64,000 nt of DNA from Rhizohabitans arisaemae (GTDB lineage Bacteria; Actinomycetota; Actinomycetes; Streptosporangiales; Streptosporangiaceae): the NCBI RefSeq assembly GCF_025996515.1, contig NZ_BLRH01000060.1, positions 62,001 to 126,000 of the forward strand. The letters run 5' to 3'. Position 1 is the first letter of the stretch. Each line of letters opens with the position of its first letter. Below are positions 17,009 through 25,241 of this stretch, piece after piece. Both the position numbers and the translations under genes were made by a program. The notes beneath the pieces are model-generated. The model worked only from the letters and a program-made list of their open reading frames with translations, was not told where the DNA came from and did not search any database.

Positions 17009-17113
17009 TCAGGTCCAGGAGATGCCCTCGGGCCCGGATGTCCCGGTCACGAAGAGAACCACCGAGAGGAGCAGCAGCAACGCTCCCACCCAGGTGGCCT
17101 TTGCCTTAAACAT
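17009..17113 (-). CDS. 34-residue single-pass membrane peptide
   Basis: A short gene not previously obvious by length: ATG at 17113, stop TGA at 17011-17009, 34 residues. It consists of a Lys-rich start (MFKAKATWVG), one hydrophobic helix (ALLLLLSVVLFVTG, about 11-24) and a short polar tail ending in Trp-Thr. A GGAGG ribosome site sits six bases upstream of the ATG, which is the main reason to call it. It is 63 bp upstream of the HD-GYP membrane phosphodiesterase gene in the same direction and may be cotranscribed with it. I do not recognise a family. It may be a membrane regulatory peptide or a small-protein partner of the phosphodiesterase. Confidence 0.6.
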   Translation of the reverse strand: MFKAKATWVGALLLLLSVVLFVTGTSGPEGISWT

Positions 17114-17130
17114 GCTCAGCCTCCAGATTA

Positions 17131-17176
17131 GATCCTTTTACCCCGGTACCCGATGCGTTCAGCGCAGGCGGGGATC
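17131..17176 (-). other. Possible structured leader before the 34-residue peptide gene
   Basis: Within the 345-bp gap 16946-17291, the segment just upstream of the peptide's ribosome site can fold: CCCCG at 17141-17145 pairs with CGGGG at 17169-17173, and an inner stem TGCG (17154-17157) pairs with CGCA (17163-17166). It sits in the 5' leader of the peptide/HD-GYP transcript. It does not match a riboswitch I can identify; the call rests on pairing alone. Confidence 0.3.
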
Positions 17177-17291
17177 GGAAATCAGGCTACAACGATGATG
17201 CCCCTCCGTAGTGGGTTCTCTACGTTTCGTGCGCGAATCGTGAGCAAGGCGTGAACAAGTCGTCACCCTCAGCTATTCACCCATTCGCCGC

Positions 17292-18224
17292 CTACGACGA
17301 CCGCGCCCACTCCACGGTGGCCTTCAGGCCGTCGACCAGCCCGGTGCGCGGCTCCCAGCCCAGGCCGTCCAGGGCCGGAGCGGGGTCCACCGCCATCGCG
17401 GGGAGGTCGCCCAGGCGGGCGGCGGCGAACCCGGGGTCGTCCGGGGCGCCCACGGCCGAGGCGACCAGGGTGTGCAGCTCGCGGTCGGTGGTCTGCCGGC
17501 CGGTGCCGATGTTGAACCGGCCGCCGGTGCCCGCGTTCCCGCAGGCCCGGGCGAAGGCGTCCACGACGTCGGTCACGTGGACGTAGTCCCTGGTCTGGGA
17601 GCCGTCGCCGTAGACCACGGTGGGTGCCCCCTTGAGCAGGGAGTCGGTGAAGATCGCGACGACGCCCGCCTCACCGTTCGGCGACTGGCGCGGGCCGTAC
17701 ACGTTGGCCAGGACCAGCGTGGTGGAGTCCAGGCCGTACAGCGCCTGATAAGTCCGCAGGTAGACCTCCCCGCTGAGCTTGGAGGCCGCGTAAGGCGACC
17801 GCGGCTCGAACGGGGAGTCCGCCCCGACCGGGAGCTCCGACGGACGTCCGTACACCGCCACCGAGGAGGTGTGGACGACCTTGCGCGCCCCGCTCAGCCG
17901 CGCCGCCTCCAGCACGGCCACGGTCCCCTCGACGTTGAGCCGGGCGTCCCGCACCGGGTCGGCGACGCTCTCGCGCACGCTGATCTGGGCGGCCAGGTGG
18001 CACACCACGTCGGGGCCGAAGTCGTCGGCGACGCCCGTGAGGGCGGGGTCCCGGATGTCGAGCCGGGTGAAGGAGAACGCCGGTCTGGATCCGGCCTCCC
18101 GGAGGTTGGCCAGGCTCCCCGTGGACAGGTCGTCCACCCCGAGCACCTCGTGCCCGTCGTCCAGGAGCCGATCGGCGAGGGCCGATCCGATGAATCCGGC
18201 CGCACCGGTCACCAGCACACGCAC
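17292..18224 (-). CDS. NAD-dependent nucleotide-sugar epimerase/dehydratase (GalE-like)
   Basis: A 310-residue extended short-chain dehydrogenase. It has the NAD-binding motif GAAGFIGS (7-14), Asp in VDDLSTG after the second strand, the HLAAQ strand, the TSSVAVYG region and the catalytic YAASK (Tyr and Lys), followed by NVYGPRQ. This is the layout of UDP-glucose 4-epimerase and related dTDP- or UDP-sugar epimerases acting in the cytoplasm on wall or exopolysaccharide precursors. The exact sugar cannot be told. It lies 43 bp downstream of rsrA on the same strand but probably forms a separate unit functionally. Confidence 0.88.
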   Translation of the reverse strand: MRVLVTGAAGFIGSALADRLLDDGHEVLGVDDLSTGSLANLREAGSRPAFSFTRLDIRDPALTGVADDFGPDVVCHLAAQISVRESVADPVRDARLNVEGTVAVLEAARLSGARKVVHTSSVAVYGRPSELPVGADSPFEPRSPYAASKLSGEVYLRTYQALYGLDSTTLVLANVYGPRQSPNGEAGVVAIFTDSLLKGAPTVVYGDGSQTRDYVHVTDVVDAFARACGNAGTGGRFNIGTGRQTTDRELHTLVASAVGAPDDPGFAAARLGDLPAMAVDPAPALDGLGWEPRTGLVDGLKATVEWARSS

Positions 18225-18267
18225 GACATCCTCCAGCCACCCGGGGCGGGCCCGCGGGGCCGCGGGC

Positions 18268-18540
18268 TCACTCGCTCTCGCCGAGCTCCGCCCGCACCTG
18301 CCGGATCCGGCTCAGCACCTTGGTACGCAGGTCCTGGGGCACGGGGTCGGATCCGCAGTGCTTGGCGACGAGCTGCTTGACGGCCTGCTCCAGACCGTAC
18401 TCTCGCAGACACGGAGCGCACTCGTCGAGGTGGATCCGGATGTCGTCGCAACGGCCGGCCTCGAGCTCGCCGTCGATGTAGGCGTAGACCCGCGCGAGCA
18501 CGTCGCCGCAGTCGGTCTCGTGGGGCTCGTCGCCGATCAT
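18268..18540 (-). CDS. rsrA: Zinc-binding anti-sigma factor, RsrA-type
   Basis: A 90-residue anti-sigma factor of the ZAS family. The core motif His-x3-Cys-x2-Cys is visible as HLDECAPC, with an N-terminal Cys in HETDCGDVL and a further Cys in KHCGSDP. In Streptomyces, RsrA holds SigR inactive until disulfide stress oxidizes its zinc-bound cysteines and releases the sigma factor. The gene overlaps the sigR stop codon by ATGA-type spacing, matching the known sigR-rsrA operon. The length and motif placement agree with mycothiol-system anti-sigma-R factors. Confidence 0.92.
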   Translation of the reverse strand: MIGDEPHETDCGDVLARVYAYIDGELEAGRCDDIRIHLDECAPCLREYGLEQAVKQLVAKHCGSDPVPQDLRTKVLSRIRQVRAELGESE

Positions 18541-19256
18541 CCCCGCACCTCCCCTGAGGAACGCACGAGACCGCGCTCCCGCGCATATCCCTCAAGTGAG
18601 GAACGCAGCATCCGGCGTCCCCGGTGCAGACGCGACATCACGGTCCCGATCGGGGTGCCCATGATGTCAGCGATCTCCTTGTACGGGAAACCCTCGACGT
18701 CGGCGAGGTAAACAGCGATCTTGAATTCCTCGGGAAGGGCGGCGAGCGCTTCCTTGACGTCGGTGTCCGGAAGATGCTCAAGCGCCTCGATCTCAGCGGA
18801 TTTCAAACCCGCGGAGGTATGCGACTCCGCCCGGGCGAGCTGCCAGTCCTCGACCTCCTCGGTCCCGGCCTGTTTTGGCTCGCGCTGCTTCTTCCGGTAT
18901 GCGTTGATAAAGGTGTTGGTCAGAATGCGATACAGCCACGCTTTGAGGTTGGTCCCCTGCGTGAACTGGTGGAAGGACGCAAATGCCTTGGCGAAGGTCT
19001 CCTGAAGAAGATCCTCCGCATCCGCTGGGTTACGCGTCATCCGGAGCGCGGCAGAGTACAGCTGGTCGAGATACGGCATCACGTCGTTCTCGAACCGGGC
19101 ACTGCGCTGCTCCAGAGTCTCCGCGTTGGTCGCCGAGACCTCACCCACCCCCTCTAGCACGGCATCGTACGTAGACGAGGATATCCGTACGCCGCCCCTC
19201 GCCGGATCGGCAGGTCCCGGTCCGGACCGCGGCGGCCGCTCCAACACCGTGAGCAT
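18537..19256 (-). CDS. sigR: ECF sigma factor SigR (disulfide-stress response)
   Basis: A 239-residue group IV sigma factor. Region 2 contains [22 protein letters not shown] and [14 protein letters not shown], and region 4 contains [36 protein letters not shown] and HRGRRMLR, nearly matching the Streptomyces SigR signature. It directs transcription of thiol-homeostasis genes. Start choice: ATG 19256 has GGAGG about 10 bases upstream and gives an N-terminal extension of about 45 residues before the conserved [10 protein letters not shown] block; a shorter internal start such as GTG is possible, and a longer frame to 19361 exists. In Streptomyces, SigR is made in long unstable and short stable forms from two promoters, so the extension may be meaningful. 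Confidence 0.92.
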   Translation of the reverse strand: MLTVLERPPRSGPGPADPARGGVRISSSTYDAVLEGVGEVSATNAETLEQRSARFENDVMPYLDQLYSAALRMTRNPADAEDLLQETFAKAFASFHQFTQGTNLKAWLYRILTNTFINAYRKKQREPKQAGTEEVEDWQLARAESHTSAGLKSAEIEALEHLPDTDVKEALAALPEEFKIAVYLADVEGFPYKEIADIMGTPIGTVMSRLHRGRRMLRSSLEGYARERGLVRSSGEVRG

Positions 19257-19334
19257 AGGGCGGGAACCTCCAAACGAAGATCTTGCGTTATCCGGTTGTA
19301 CGCCCGCTGCAACACCCGCCGTCCGCCATCTGTT

Positions 19335-19372
19335 CCCACCTCGACGCGGGGTGACGAACACGTCGAGGTGGG
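19335..19372. repeat. 12-bp perfect inverted repeat in the sigR leader
   Basis: CCCACCTCGACG (19335-19346) and its exact complement CGTCGAGGTGGG (19361-19372) are separated by 14 bp. They lie between the putative sigR promoter and the sigR start, so they would form a hairpin in the 5' untranslated RNA. They also precede the divergent methyltransferase gene. There is no T-run on either side, so it is not a standard terminator; a regulatory hairpin or operator is more likely. Confidence 0.6.
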
Positions 19373-19399
19373 GAAAAAGCTACATATCGGTCATGTCTG

Positions 19400-19427
19400 C
19401 ACGGGAGCTGCTGTGCTGCCCATTCCC
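19400..19427 (-). promoter_or_regulatory. Candidate SigR-dependent autoregulatory promoter
   Basis: On the minus strand, GGGAAT (19427-19422) is followed after 19 bases by GTG (19402-19400). The known SigR consensus is GGGAAT, 18-19 bases, GTT, so this is a near match with one mismatch in the -10 element. It lies about 145 bp upstream of the sigR ATG. It overlaps the start of the divergent methyltransferase gene, so activation of one could interfere with the other. Confidence 0.5.
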
Positions 19428-20174
19428 GCTATACAACTGAACGGTACCGGCACCCTCGGGCCGTACTGGACCTTCTACCGGGCCGTCGCCATGGCCCAGC
19501 TGACCGAGTGGCTGCCCACCCGCCCCTCCGTCATCGCCGACGTCTCCGGCGGCCTCGCCGAACTCCGCGGACGCTGGTCCCCCCAGGCTGCCGCCGGAGG
19601 CCACCGCGTCCTCGAAGTCCACGACTTCCGCACCGCGTCCTCCCCCGGTTACCAGCAACTCCGGGAGACCTCCTCAGGGGTGGTACGGCGGGTGCGCGCG
19701 GACTCGCTCGCCTTCCTCCCCGACGCGTGCGTGGACGCGGTGGTCGCCGAGGAACGGGCGCTCTCCCTGGAGCTCATGACCGAGTCCGCCGTCGAGGACA
19801 TCGCCAGGATCCTGCGGCCCGGCGGCCGGCTGTTCACCTGCGTGGACTCCCTGGTCCTCGGCATGGCGATCCTCGCCGAACAGCACTACTGGGCCCACCT
19901 GCGGCATACCCAGGAAGTCATGCTCGTCCCCTGGCCGGACGGGAGCATCACCCGCTGCTTCTCCGCCGGACAGCTCCGCGAACTCCTCACCGAGGCCGGG
20001 CTGATCGTCGAATGGATCCGGCCGCGCACGGTGCTGTCCCCTTCCGTCGTCGACCACGTCCTGGCCGTGGACGAACTCGCGCTGGACCGCCTGGTCCGCA
20101 CCGAACTCGACACCCGCCAAGACGAGGACGACGCCATCGGCATCCACCTCGTCGCCAGCGCCCGGCGCCCCTGA
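19413..20174 (+). CDS. Class I SAM-dependent methyltransferase-like protein
   Basis: A 253-residue protein starting at GTG 19413, which has GGGAG five bases upstream. The region VIADVSGGLAELRG corresponds to the SAM-binding first strand and glycine loop, but the loop is atypical. The segment SLAFLPDACVDAVVAEERALSLE matches motif II/III, and DIARILRPGGRLFTCVDSLV is the standard post-motif of Rossmann methyltransferases. The C-terminal part LRELLTEAGLIVEWIRPRTVLSPS matches the same family. The substrate is unknown. It is transcribed divergently from sigR, and its start lies inside the likely SigR promoter, so joint regulation is possible. A longer frame back to 19296 reads through the sigR leader hairpin and is unlikely. 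Confidence 0.72.
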   Translation: MLPIPAIQLNGTGTLGPYWTFYRAVAMAQLTEWLPTRPSVIADVSGGLAELRGRWSPQAAAGGHRVLEVHDFRTASSPGYQQLRETSSGVVRRVRADSLAFLPDACVDAVVAEERALSLELMTESAVEDIARILRPGGRLFTCVDSLVLGMAILAEQHYWAHLRHTQEVMLVPWPDGSITRCFSAGQLRELLTEAGLIVEWIRPRTVLSPSVVDHVLAVDELALDRLVRTELDTRQDEDDAIGIHLVASARRP

Positions 20175-20184
20175 CCGGCCCGCG

Positions 20185-20520
20185 TCACCGCCGGGCGCGC
20201 TCCAGGCGGCTCTGGCACACCACACACCTGGAGGCCTCCGGACGGGCCTCCAGGCGGCCCTCCGGAACCTCCTTGCGGCAGTCCACGCAGGCGCCGTACG
20301 TCCCCTCCCCGATCCGGCGCAGCGCCTCCCGGACCGCCTTCCGCTGTCTCTCCGCGACCTGGAGCATCGCCGCGGTGCGCGCGTTCTCGGTCAGGTCCGA
20401 GCCCGCGTCGGCGGCGGATCGATCCGGCAGACCGATCTGTTCACCGGAGAGCACCCCGATGGACCTGTCCAGATCGACGAGCATCGCCTCCAGGCGTGTG
20501 CGAGCGGCCGCGGGATCCAC
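20185..20520 (-). CDS. DksA/TraR-family zinc-finger protein
   Basis: A 111-residue protein with an N-terminal helical region containing acidic residues (about 1-70) and a C-terminal DksA/TraR zinc finger: GTYGACVDCRKEVPEGRLEA followed by CVVCQ, a four-Cys site. This matches the small actinobacterial TraR/DksA family, some members of which bind RNA polymerase through the secondary channel. It ends 11 bp from the convergent methyltransferase gene. No partner gene is evident. Confidence 0.85.
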   Translation of the reverse strand: MDPAAARTRLEAMLVDLDRSIGVLSGEQIGLPDRSAADAGSDLTENARTAAMLQVAERQRKAVREALRRIGEGTYGACVDCRKEVPEGRLEARPEASRCVVCQSRLERARR

Positions 20521-20559
20521 GATTCCGCACCTCCGTGAGGGGTCTGGGGGGAGAGATCG

Positions 20560-20577
20560 GCCCTGTCAGAACAGGGC
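20560..20577 (-). terminator. Short hairpin overlapping the HMCES stop codon
   Basis: GCCCTGT (20560-20566) pairs with ACAGGGC (20571-20577) around a four-base loop. The hairpin includes the stop codon of the minus-strand HMCES gene and could end its transcript. There is no strong T-run, as is common in actinobacteria. Confidence 0.4.
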
Positions 20578-21336
20578 TATTTCTTCGCCTTTATTACCCT
20601 CATCGGCTATCGGATCTAACAGCTCAGGACCGTTATTTCCCACTTTGTTGACCGCAGGCGACACGGCATACGCCGTGAGCCGTCGCGGCGCGGCCGGAAC
20701 AAGCAGGTGCTTGACCTCCTCGACGTCGGTGAGCTGCGGATCCAGCCAGTCCGCCCAGCGCTCCGGCTCGATCGTCATCGGCATCCGCTCGTGGATGTGG
20801 CCGATCTCGTCCTCGGCCGAGGTCGTGATGATCGTTACGGTCCAGAGCCAGGCCTGCGGGTCCTCCTTGGGCCGACTGGGATCGCGCCAGTACTCGTACA
20901 GCCCGGCCATGGCCATGATCCCGCCGTCGGCAGGATGGATGAAATAGGGCTGCTTGTACGGCTTCTTCCCCTCCTCTCGCTCCACCGGGTACCACTCGAA
21001 GAAGCCGTCGGCCGGGAGCAGGCAGCGGCGCGCGGCGAACGCCTTCCGGTATGACGGCTTCTCCGCCACCGTCTCCACCCGGGCATTGATCAGCTTGCTC
21101 CCGATCGAGGGATCCTTGGCCCACGACGGCACCAGCCCCCAGCGCACGACCCGCAGCTGCCGTACCCCGCGCAGGTCGGCGTCCCCTTGGGGCGAACGGG
21201 TCAGCACCGCGTAGACGGGCTTGGTCGGCGCCACGTTGTAGTCCTCGCGGAGCTCCTCGGGCGTGGCGTCCTGCTCAACCTCAAACTCCTCCAGCAGCTC
21301 GTGTCGCTGCCGTGCGGAGACGTATCGACCACACAT
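20566..21336 (-). CDS. SOS response-associated peptidase / abasic-site DNA-protein crosslinker (HMCES/YedK family)
   Basis: A 256-residue protein that begins MCGRYVS, placing the catalytic Cys at position 2 after Met removal, the hallmark of SRAP-domain proteins. The conserved YNVAPT motif, [44 protein letters not shown] and the active-site His region IHERMP are all present. Known members form a covalent thiazolidine link to abasic sites in single-stranded DNA, protecting them from breakage. The start is fixed by the Cys2 requirement at 21336; the open frame to 22590 is just antisense to aroA. It is divergent from aroA. Confidence 0.93.
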   Translation of the reverse strand: MCGRYVSARQRHELLEEFEVEQDATPEELREDYNVAPTKPVYAVLTRSPQGDADLRGVRQLRVVRWGLVPSWAKDPSIGSKLINARVETVAEKPSYRKAFAARRCLLPADGFFEWYPVEREEGKKPYKQPYFIHPADGGIMAMAGLYEYWRDPSRPKEDPQAWLWTVTIITTSAEDEIGHIHERMPMTIEPERWADWLDPQLTDVEEVKHLLVPAAPRRLTAYAVSPAVNKVGNNGPELLDPIADEGNKGEEIALF

Positions 21337-21450
21337 AGAACAAACATGCCAGACGGCGGTGACGATCCGGGGAAACCGGCCCCGCCGGAGGCCGGAACGG
21401 CCCCTGGCGAAGGCCTTGAACGCCCTCACCGTACCGATAGGCTCAAGGCC

Positions 21451-22722
21451 ATGACCGCGCTCCTCTGGCCTGCCCCGACCGCGTCCGCACCGGTTGACGC
21501 GACCGTGCGGCTGCCCGGGTCCAAGTCCATCACCAACCGCGCGCTCCTGCTCGCCGCCCTCGCCGACGCGCCCGGGGTGGTCCGGGGTGCCCTGCGCAGC
21601 CGGGACGCCGACCTCATGGTCGACGCGCTGCGTTCCCTGGGCGCGGGCTTCGCCGGTACGGCCGAGGAAGGCTGGCTGGTCACCCCCGGCGCGCTGCGCG
21701 GGGACGTCTCGGTCTACGTCGGCCTGGCCGGCACGGTCATGCGGTTCGTCCCCCCGGTCGCCGTGCTCGCCGACGGCGAGGTCCGCTTCGACGGCGACCC
21801 GCACGCGCGCAAGCGTCCGATGCGGGCCCTGCTGGACGCCCTGCGCGCCCTCGGCGCCGACGTCGACGGGGACGCGCTGCCGTTCACGGTCCGCGGGCGC
21901 GGCTCGATCCGCGGCGGCGAGGTGACCCTCGACGCCTCCGCCTCCTCGCAGCTCGTCTCCGGGCTGCTCCTGTCGGGCGCCCGCTTCGACGAGGGCGTCA
22001 CCGTGCGCCACCAGGGTCCGCCGGTCCCCTCGCTCCCCCATATCGAGATGACCCTGGCCATGCTCCGCGCCGCCGGGGTGACCGTCGACGACTCGGTGCC
22101 CGACCGCTGGCGGGTCGAGCCCGGCCCGATCAAGGGCGGCGAGGTCGTCGTCGAACCCGACCTCTCCAACGCCGCCCCGTTCCTGGCCGCCGCCCTGGTG
22201 ACCGGGGGCCGGGTCACCGTTCCCGGCTGGCCCGCCGAGACGACCCAGCCCGGCGACGCGCTCCGGGGGTTGCTCACCGCCATGGGCGGCAACGTGCGGC
22301 TCGGGCCCGAAGGGCTCACCGTGACCGGTACCGGGCGGATCGACGGGCTCGACGCGGACCTGCGCGACGTCGGCGAGCTCACCCCGTCCGTCGCCGCGCT
22401 CGCCGCGCTCGCCGGATCCCCCTCCCGGCTGCGAGGCATCGCCCACCTGCGCGGGCACGAGACCGACCGGCTCGCCGCGCTCACCAAGGAGATCAACGGC
22501 CTCGGCGGCGACGTCTCCGAGACCGCGGACGGCCTGGAGATCCGGCCCCGCCCGCTCCACGGCGGCGCCTTCCACACCTACGACGACCACCGGATGGCCA
22601 CCGCGGGCGCGATCATCGGCCTCGCCGTCACCGGGACCCGGGTGGAGAACATCGCGACCACGGCCAAGACGCTCCCCGGCTTCGACGCGATGTGGACCCG
22701 GATGCTGGGGGAGACGGCCTGA
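21451..22722 (+). CDS. aroA: 3-phosphoshikimate 1-carboxyvinyltransferase (EPSP synthase)
   Basis: A 423-residue enzyme of the shikimate pathway that transfers enolpyruvate from PEP to shikimate 3-phosphate. Visible motifs: [18 protein letters not shown] near the N terminus, the PEP-region [16 protein letters not shown] (atypical: many class I enzymes have GNAGTAMR), [30 protein letters not shown], the catalytic region [26 protein letters not shown], and the C-terminal TYDDHRMA. It starts at ATG 21451, just after GGCTCAAGGCC. It is followed with overlap by rsgA and then hisN, the gene order seen in many actinobacteria. Confidence 0.95.
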   Translation: MTALLWPAPTASAPVDATVRLPGSKSITNRALLLAALADAPGVVRGALRSRDADLMVDALRSLGAGFAGTAEEGWLVTPGALRGDVSVYVGLAGTVMRFVPPVAVLADGEVRFDGDPHARKRPMRALLDALRALGADVDGDALPFTVRGRGSIRGGEVTLDASASSQLVSGLLLSGARFDEGVTVRHQGPPVPSLPHIEMTLAMLRAAGVTVDDSVPDRWRVEPGPIKGGEVVVEPDLSNAAPFLAAALVTGGRVTVPGWPAETTQPGDALRGLLTAMGGNVRLGPEGLTVTGTGRIDGLDADLRDVGELTPSVAALAALAGSPSRLRGIAHLRGHETDRLAALTKEINGLGGDVSETADGLEIRPRPLHGGAFHTYDDHRMATAGAIIGLAVTGTRVENIATTAKTLPGFDAMWTRMLGETA

Positions 22723-23699
22723 GACGGCGGGAGTACGACGAGGACGACGTCCGGATCCGGCCCGGACGTGGCTCCCGGCCGCGCACCCGGCGGCGCCCCG
22801 GCCACGTCGACGCGGTCGTCGGACTGGTGACGGCCGTGGACCGCGGCCGGTTCACCTGCCTGGTCGACACGGATACGGTCACCGCGATGAAGGCCAAGGA
22901 GCTGGGCCGCAAGGGCATCGTCGTCGGCGACCGGGTCCGTATCGTCGGGGACGTCTCGGGACGGCCCGACGCGCTCGCCAGGATCGTCGGGGCGGAGCCC
23001 CGGACCTCGATGCTCCGCCGTACCGCGGACGACACCGACCCGGTGGAGCGGCCCGTCGTCGCCAACGCCGACCAGCTGGTGATCGTCACCGCCCTGGCCG
23101 ACCCCGAGCCGCGGCCCCGCATGATCGACCGATGCCTGGTCGCGGCCTTCGACGCCGGCCTCACCCCGCTGCTCTGCCTGACCAAGGCCGACCTGGCCTC
23201 GCCGGACCGGCTGCTCGCCGCCTACACCCCGCTGGGGGTTCCGTACGTGGTGGTGGAGCGAGGCTGCCCGCTGGAGGAGATCCGGGGCAGGCTCGCCGAC
23301 CGGATCAGCGTCCTCGTCGGGCACTCCGGGGTCGGGAAGTCCACCCTGGTGAACGCCCTGGTCCCCTCGGCGGCACGCGCCGTCTCGCACGTCAACCCGG
23401 TCACCGGCCGCGGACGCCACACCTCCTCCTCGGCCGTCGCGCTCCCGCTGCCCGAGGGCGGCTGGATCATCGACACCCCGGGCGTGCGGAGCTTCGGCCT
23501 CGCCCACGTCTCGACCGACTCGGTGCTCGCCGCCTTCCCCGATCTGGCCGAGGGCGCTGCCGGGTGTCCCAAGGGCTGCACCCACCTCGGCGACGGGTGC
23601 GCGCTCGACGCCTGGGTCGCGGACGGACACGCCGAACCGGCCCGGCTGGAATCGCTGCGCCGCCTCCTCGGCAGCCGCGAGGGGGCGGGCGAGGAATGA
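22692..23699 (+). CDS. rsgA: Ribosome small-subunit-dependent GTPase A
   Basis: A circularly permuted GTPase that assists 30S ribosome maturation. An OB-fold region (about 35-95) is followed by G4 (LTKAD), G1 (GHSGVGKST) and G3 (DTPGVRSFG) in the permuted order, and a C-terminal zinc motif with cysteines in [15 protein letters not shown]. Start choice is uncertain. GTG 22692 lies 31 bases inside aroA and has no clear ribosome site, whereas CTG 22719, overlapping the aroA stop as CTGA, has GGGGGAG five bases upstream and gives [10 protein letters not shown], the start seen in relatives (they usually read MRRR-like). The protein is otherwise complete. Confidence 0.93.
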   Translation: MDPDAGGDGLRRREYDEDDVRIRPGRGSRPRTRRRPGHVDAVVGLVTAVDRGRFTCLVDTDTVTAMKAKELGRKGIVVGDRVRIVGDVSGRPDALARIVGAEPRTSMLRRTADDTDPVERPVVANADQLVIVTALADPEPRPRMIDRCLVAAFDAGLTPLLCLTKADLASPDRLLAAYTPLGVPYVVVERGCPLEEIRGRLADRISVLVGHSGVGKSTLVNALVPSAARAVSHVNPVTGRGRHTSSSAVALPLPEGGWIIDTPGVRSFGLAHVSTDSVLAAFPDLAEGAAGCPKGCTHLGDGCALDAWVADGHAEPARLESLRRLLGSREGAGEE

Positions 23700-23733
23700 T
23701 GACCGAACCGGGAGCGCGATAACGTTGCCATTC

Positions 23734-24537
23734 ATGACCGGTTACCACGATGACCTGAGCCTCGCGCACGTCCTGGCGGACGCCGCGGACGACATCACCA
23801 TGCGCCGGTTCAAGGCCGTCGACCTCCGGATCGACACCAAGCCGGACCTCACCCCGGTGAGCGACGCCGACCGGGCGGTCGAGGAGTCCATCCGGGGCAC
23901 GCTGCGGCGGGCCCGGCCCAGGGACGCCGTGGTGGGCGAGGAGTACGGGCGGACCGGCCACGGCTCGCGCAACTGGATCATCGACCCGATCGACGGGACC
24001 AAGAACTACGTCCGGGGCGTCCCGGTCTGGGCGACGTTGATCGCCCTGATGGAGCGGGACGAGGTCGTGGTCGGGCTCGTCTCGGCCCCGGCGCTCGGCC
24101 GGCGCTGGTGGGCCTCCCGGGGCGGCGGGGCCTGGAGCGGCAAAAACGTGACCCGGGCGACCCGCTGCCGGGTCTCGGGAGTGAGCAAGCTGGAGGACGC
24201 CTCGTTCTCCTTCTCCAGCCTCGGCGGGTGGGAGGAATCAGGACGCCTACCCCAGTTCCTCGACTTGACGCGAAATGTCTGGCGGACGAGGGCTTACGGT
24301 GACTTCTGGTCACACATGATGGTGGCCGAGGGCTCGGTGGACATCTCCGCCGAACCGGAGCTGTCCATGTGGGACATCGCCGCGCTCACCGTCATCGTCG
24401 AAGAGGCCGGCGGGATGTTCACCGACCTCTCCGGAGTGCCGAGCGCCGACGGCAGCAGTCTGATCTGCACCAACGGACTCCTCCACGCGGAGGTGCTCAA
24501 GCAGCTCGGCGGCGGGCCGCTCTCACTGCGCGTCTGA
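23734..24537 (+). CDS. hisN: Histidinol-phosphatase, inositol-monophosphatase type
   Basis: A 267-residue Mg2+-dependent phosphatase of the inositol monophosphatase superfamily. Metal-ligand motifs are GEEYG (about 71-75), DPIDGTKNYVRG (about 84-95) and WDIAALTVIVEEAGG near the C terminus. In actinobacteria this gene type (HisN) performs the histidinol-phosphate phosphatase step of histidine synthesis, and it commonly follows aroA and rsgA as here. An alternative start TTG 23725 has a better-spaced GGAG; I prefer ATG 23734 because the family N terminus begins near YxDDLxLA. Confidence 0.87.
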   Translation: MTGYHDDLSLAHVLADAADDITMRRFKAVDLRIDTKPDLTPVSDADRAVEESIRGTLRRARPRDAVVGEEYGRTGHGSRNWIIDPIDGTKNYVRGVPVWATLIALMERDEVVVGLVSAPALGRRWWASRGGGAWSGKNVTRATRCRVSGVSKLEDASFSFSSLGGWEESGRLPQFLDLTRNVWRTRAYGDFWSHMMVAEGSVDISAEPELSMWDIAALTVIVEEAGGMFTDLSGVPSADGSSLICTNGLLHAEVLKQLGGGPLSLRV

Positions 24538-25044
24538 GGCCGACCCGTTCGCCAGCAGGTCCGCCAGCCCCTTGGCGGCGCGCTCACACATGTCCAGCAC
24601 GCCCTCGAACCCCTGCCGCCCCCCGTAGTAGGGGTCCGGCACCTCGGCGGAGGGCGGCGCGGACGGATCGAACGAGCGGAACAGCCGCACCCGGTCCGGC
24701 GTGCCGCCGAGCCGGTGCAGCCGGGAGAGGTTCTCCCCGTCCATCGCCAGCACCAGGTCCCGTCGGCCGATCCAGTCCGCGGTGAACTGGCGGGCCCGGT
24801 GCGCCGTCGGGTAACCGCGGGCGGCGAGCGCCCGGGAGGAGCGGGCGTCCATCGGCCCGCCGACATGCCATCCTCCGGTCCCGGCGCTGTCCACGACGAC
24901 CAGATCGCCCAGCCCACGCCGGTCCAGCTCCGCCCGCAGGACGACCTCGGCGGTGGGCGAGCGGCAGATGTTGCCCAGACAGACCATGCAGATCGTGTAC
25001 GGCAGGGCGGGGTCACGTGGAGGGGGCAGAGCTAGCGCGGTCAT
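24523..25044 (-). CDS. Low-molecular-weight protein tyrosine phosphatase
   Basis: A 173-residue LMW-PTP. The P-loop CLGNICRS (Cys at about residue 22) has the C-x5-R signature near the N terminus, and the general acid Asp lies in the VPDPYYGG motif. It dephosphorylates protein tyrosines in the cytoplasm. It is convergent with hisN, the two ends overlapping by 15 bp, and is divergent from the pst operon. A possible link to the Ser/Thr kinases at the left of the window is not supported by location. Confidence 0.92.
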   Translation of the reverse strand: MTALALPPPRDPALPYTICMVCLGNICRSPTAEVVLRAELDRRGLGDLVVVDSAGTGGWHVGGPMDARSSRALAARGYPTAHRARQFTADWIGRRDLVLAMDGENLSRLHRLGGTPDRVRLFRSFDPSAPPSAEVPDPYYGGRQGFEGVLDMCERAAKGLADLLANGSASDAQ

Positions 25045-25136
25045 ATATCCATCTTTAGCATCCCGCCTGATCTCCGAGCCACCGTCCTAGATCGCCCCAT
25101 AAGGTTCACAGACCCCTGCCAACCTCTTCCCGTCAC

Positions 25137-25169
25137 GGTCACAGGCTGTTTCATTACCGTTCACCTTCC
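25137..25169 (+). promoter_or_regulatory. PHO box: three tandem 11-bp PhoP-binding units
   Basis: Three adjoining 11-bp units: GGTCACAGGCT (25137-25147), GTTTCATTACC (25148-25158) and GTTCACCTTCC (25159-25169). Streptomyces PhoP binds 11-bp direct repeat units with a GTTCACC core, and the third unit matches that core exactly. The site lies about 75 bp upstream of pstS. It implies induction of pstSCAB by the PhoR-PhoP system under phosphate limitation. A further GGTTCACAG sequence occurs at 25103. Confidence 0.85.
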
Positions 25170-25241
25170 CGCTCTTTTCTTTACTCAGCGCAACGTTGAG
25201 AACCGCATGGAACAGCGGTGACCTGGGAAGGCAGAGGGAAC

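Noticed and set aside
19335-19372. The sigR inverted repeat as a bidirectional terminator
   Set aside because: No T-run on either side, and it lies upstream of both flanking genes, not downstream.
21337-22590. Extension of the HMCES frame upstream of MCGRY
   Set aside because: It is antisense to aroA, and the family needs Cys directly after the initiator Met.
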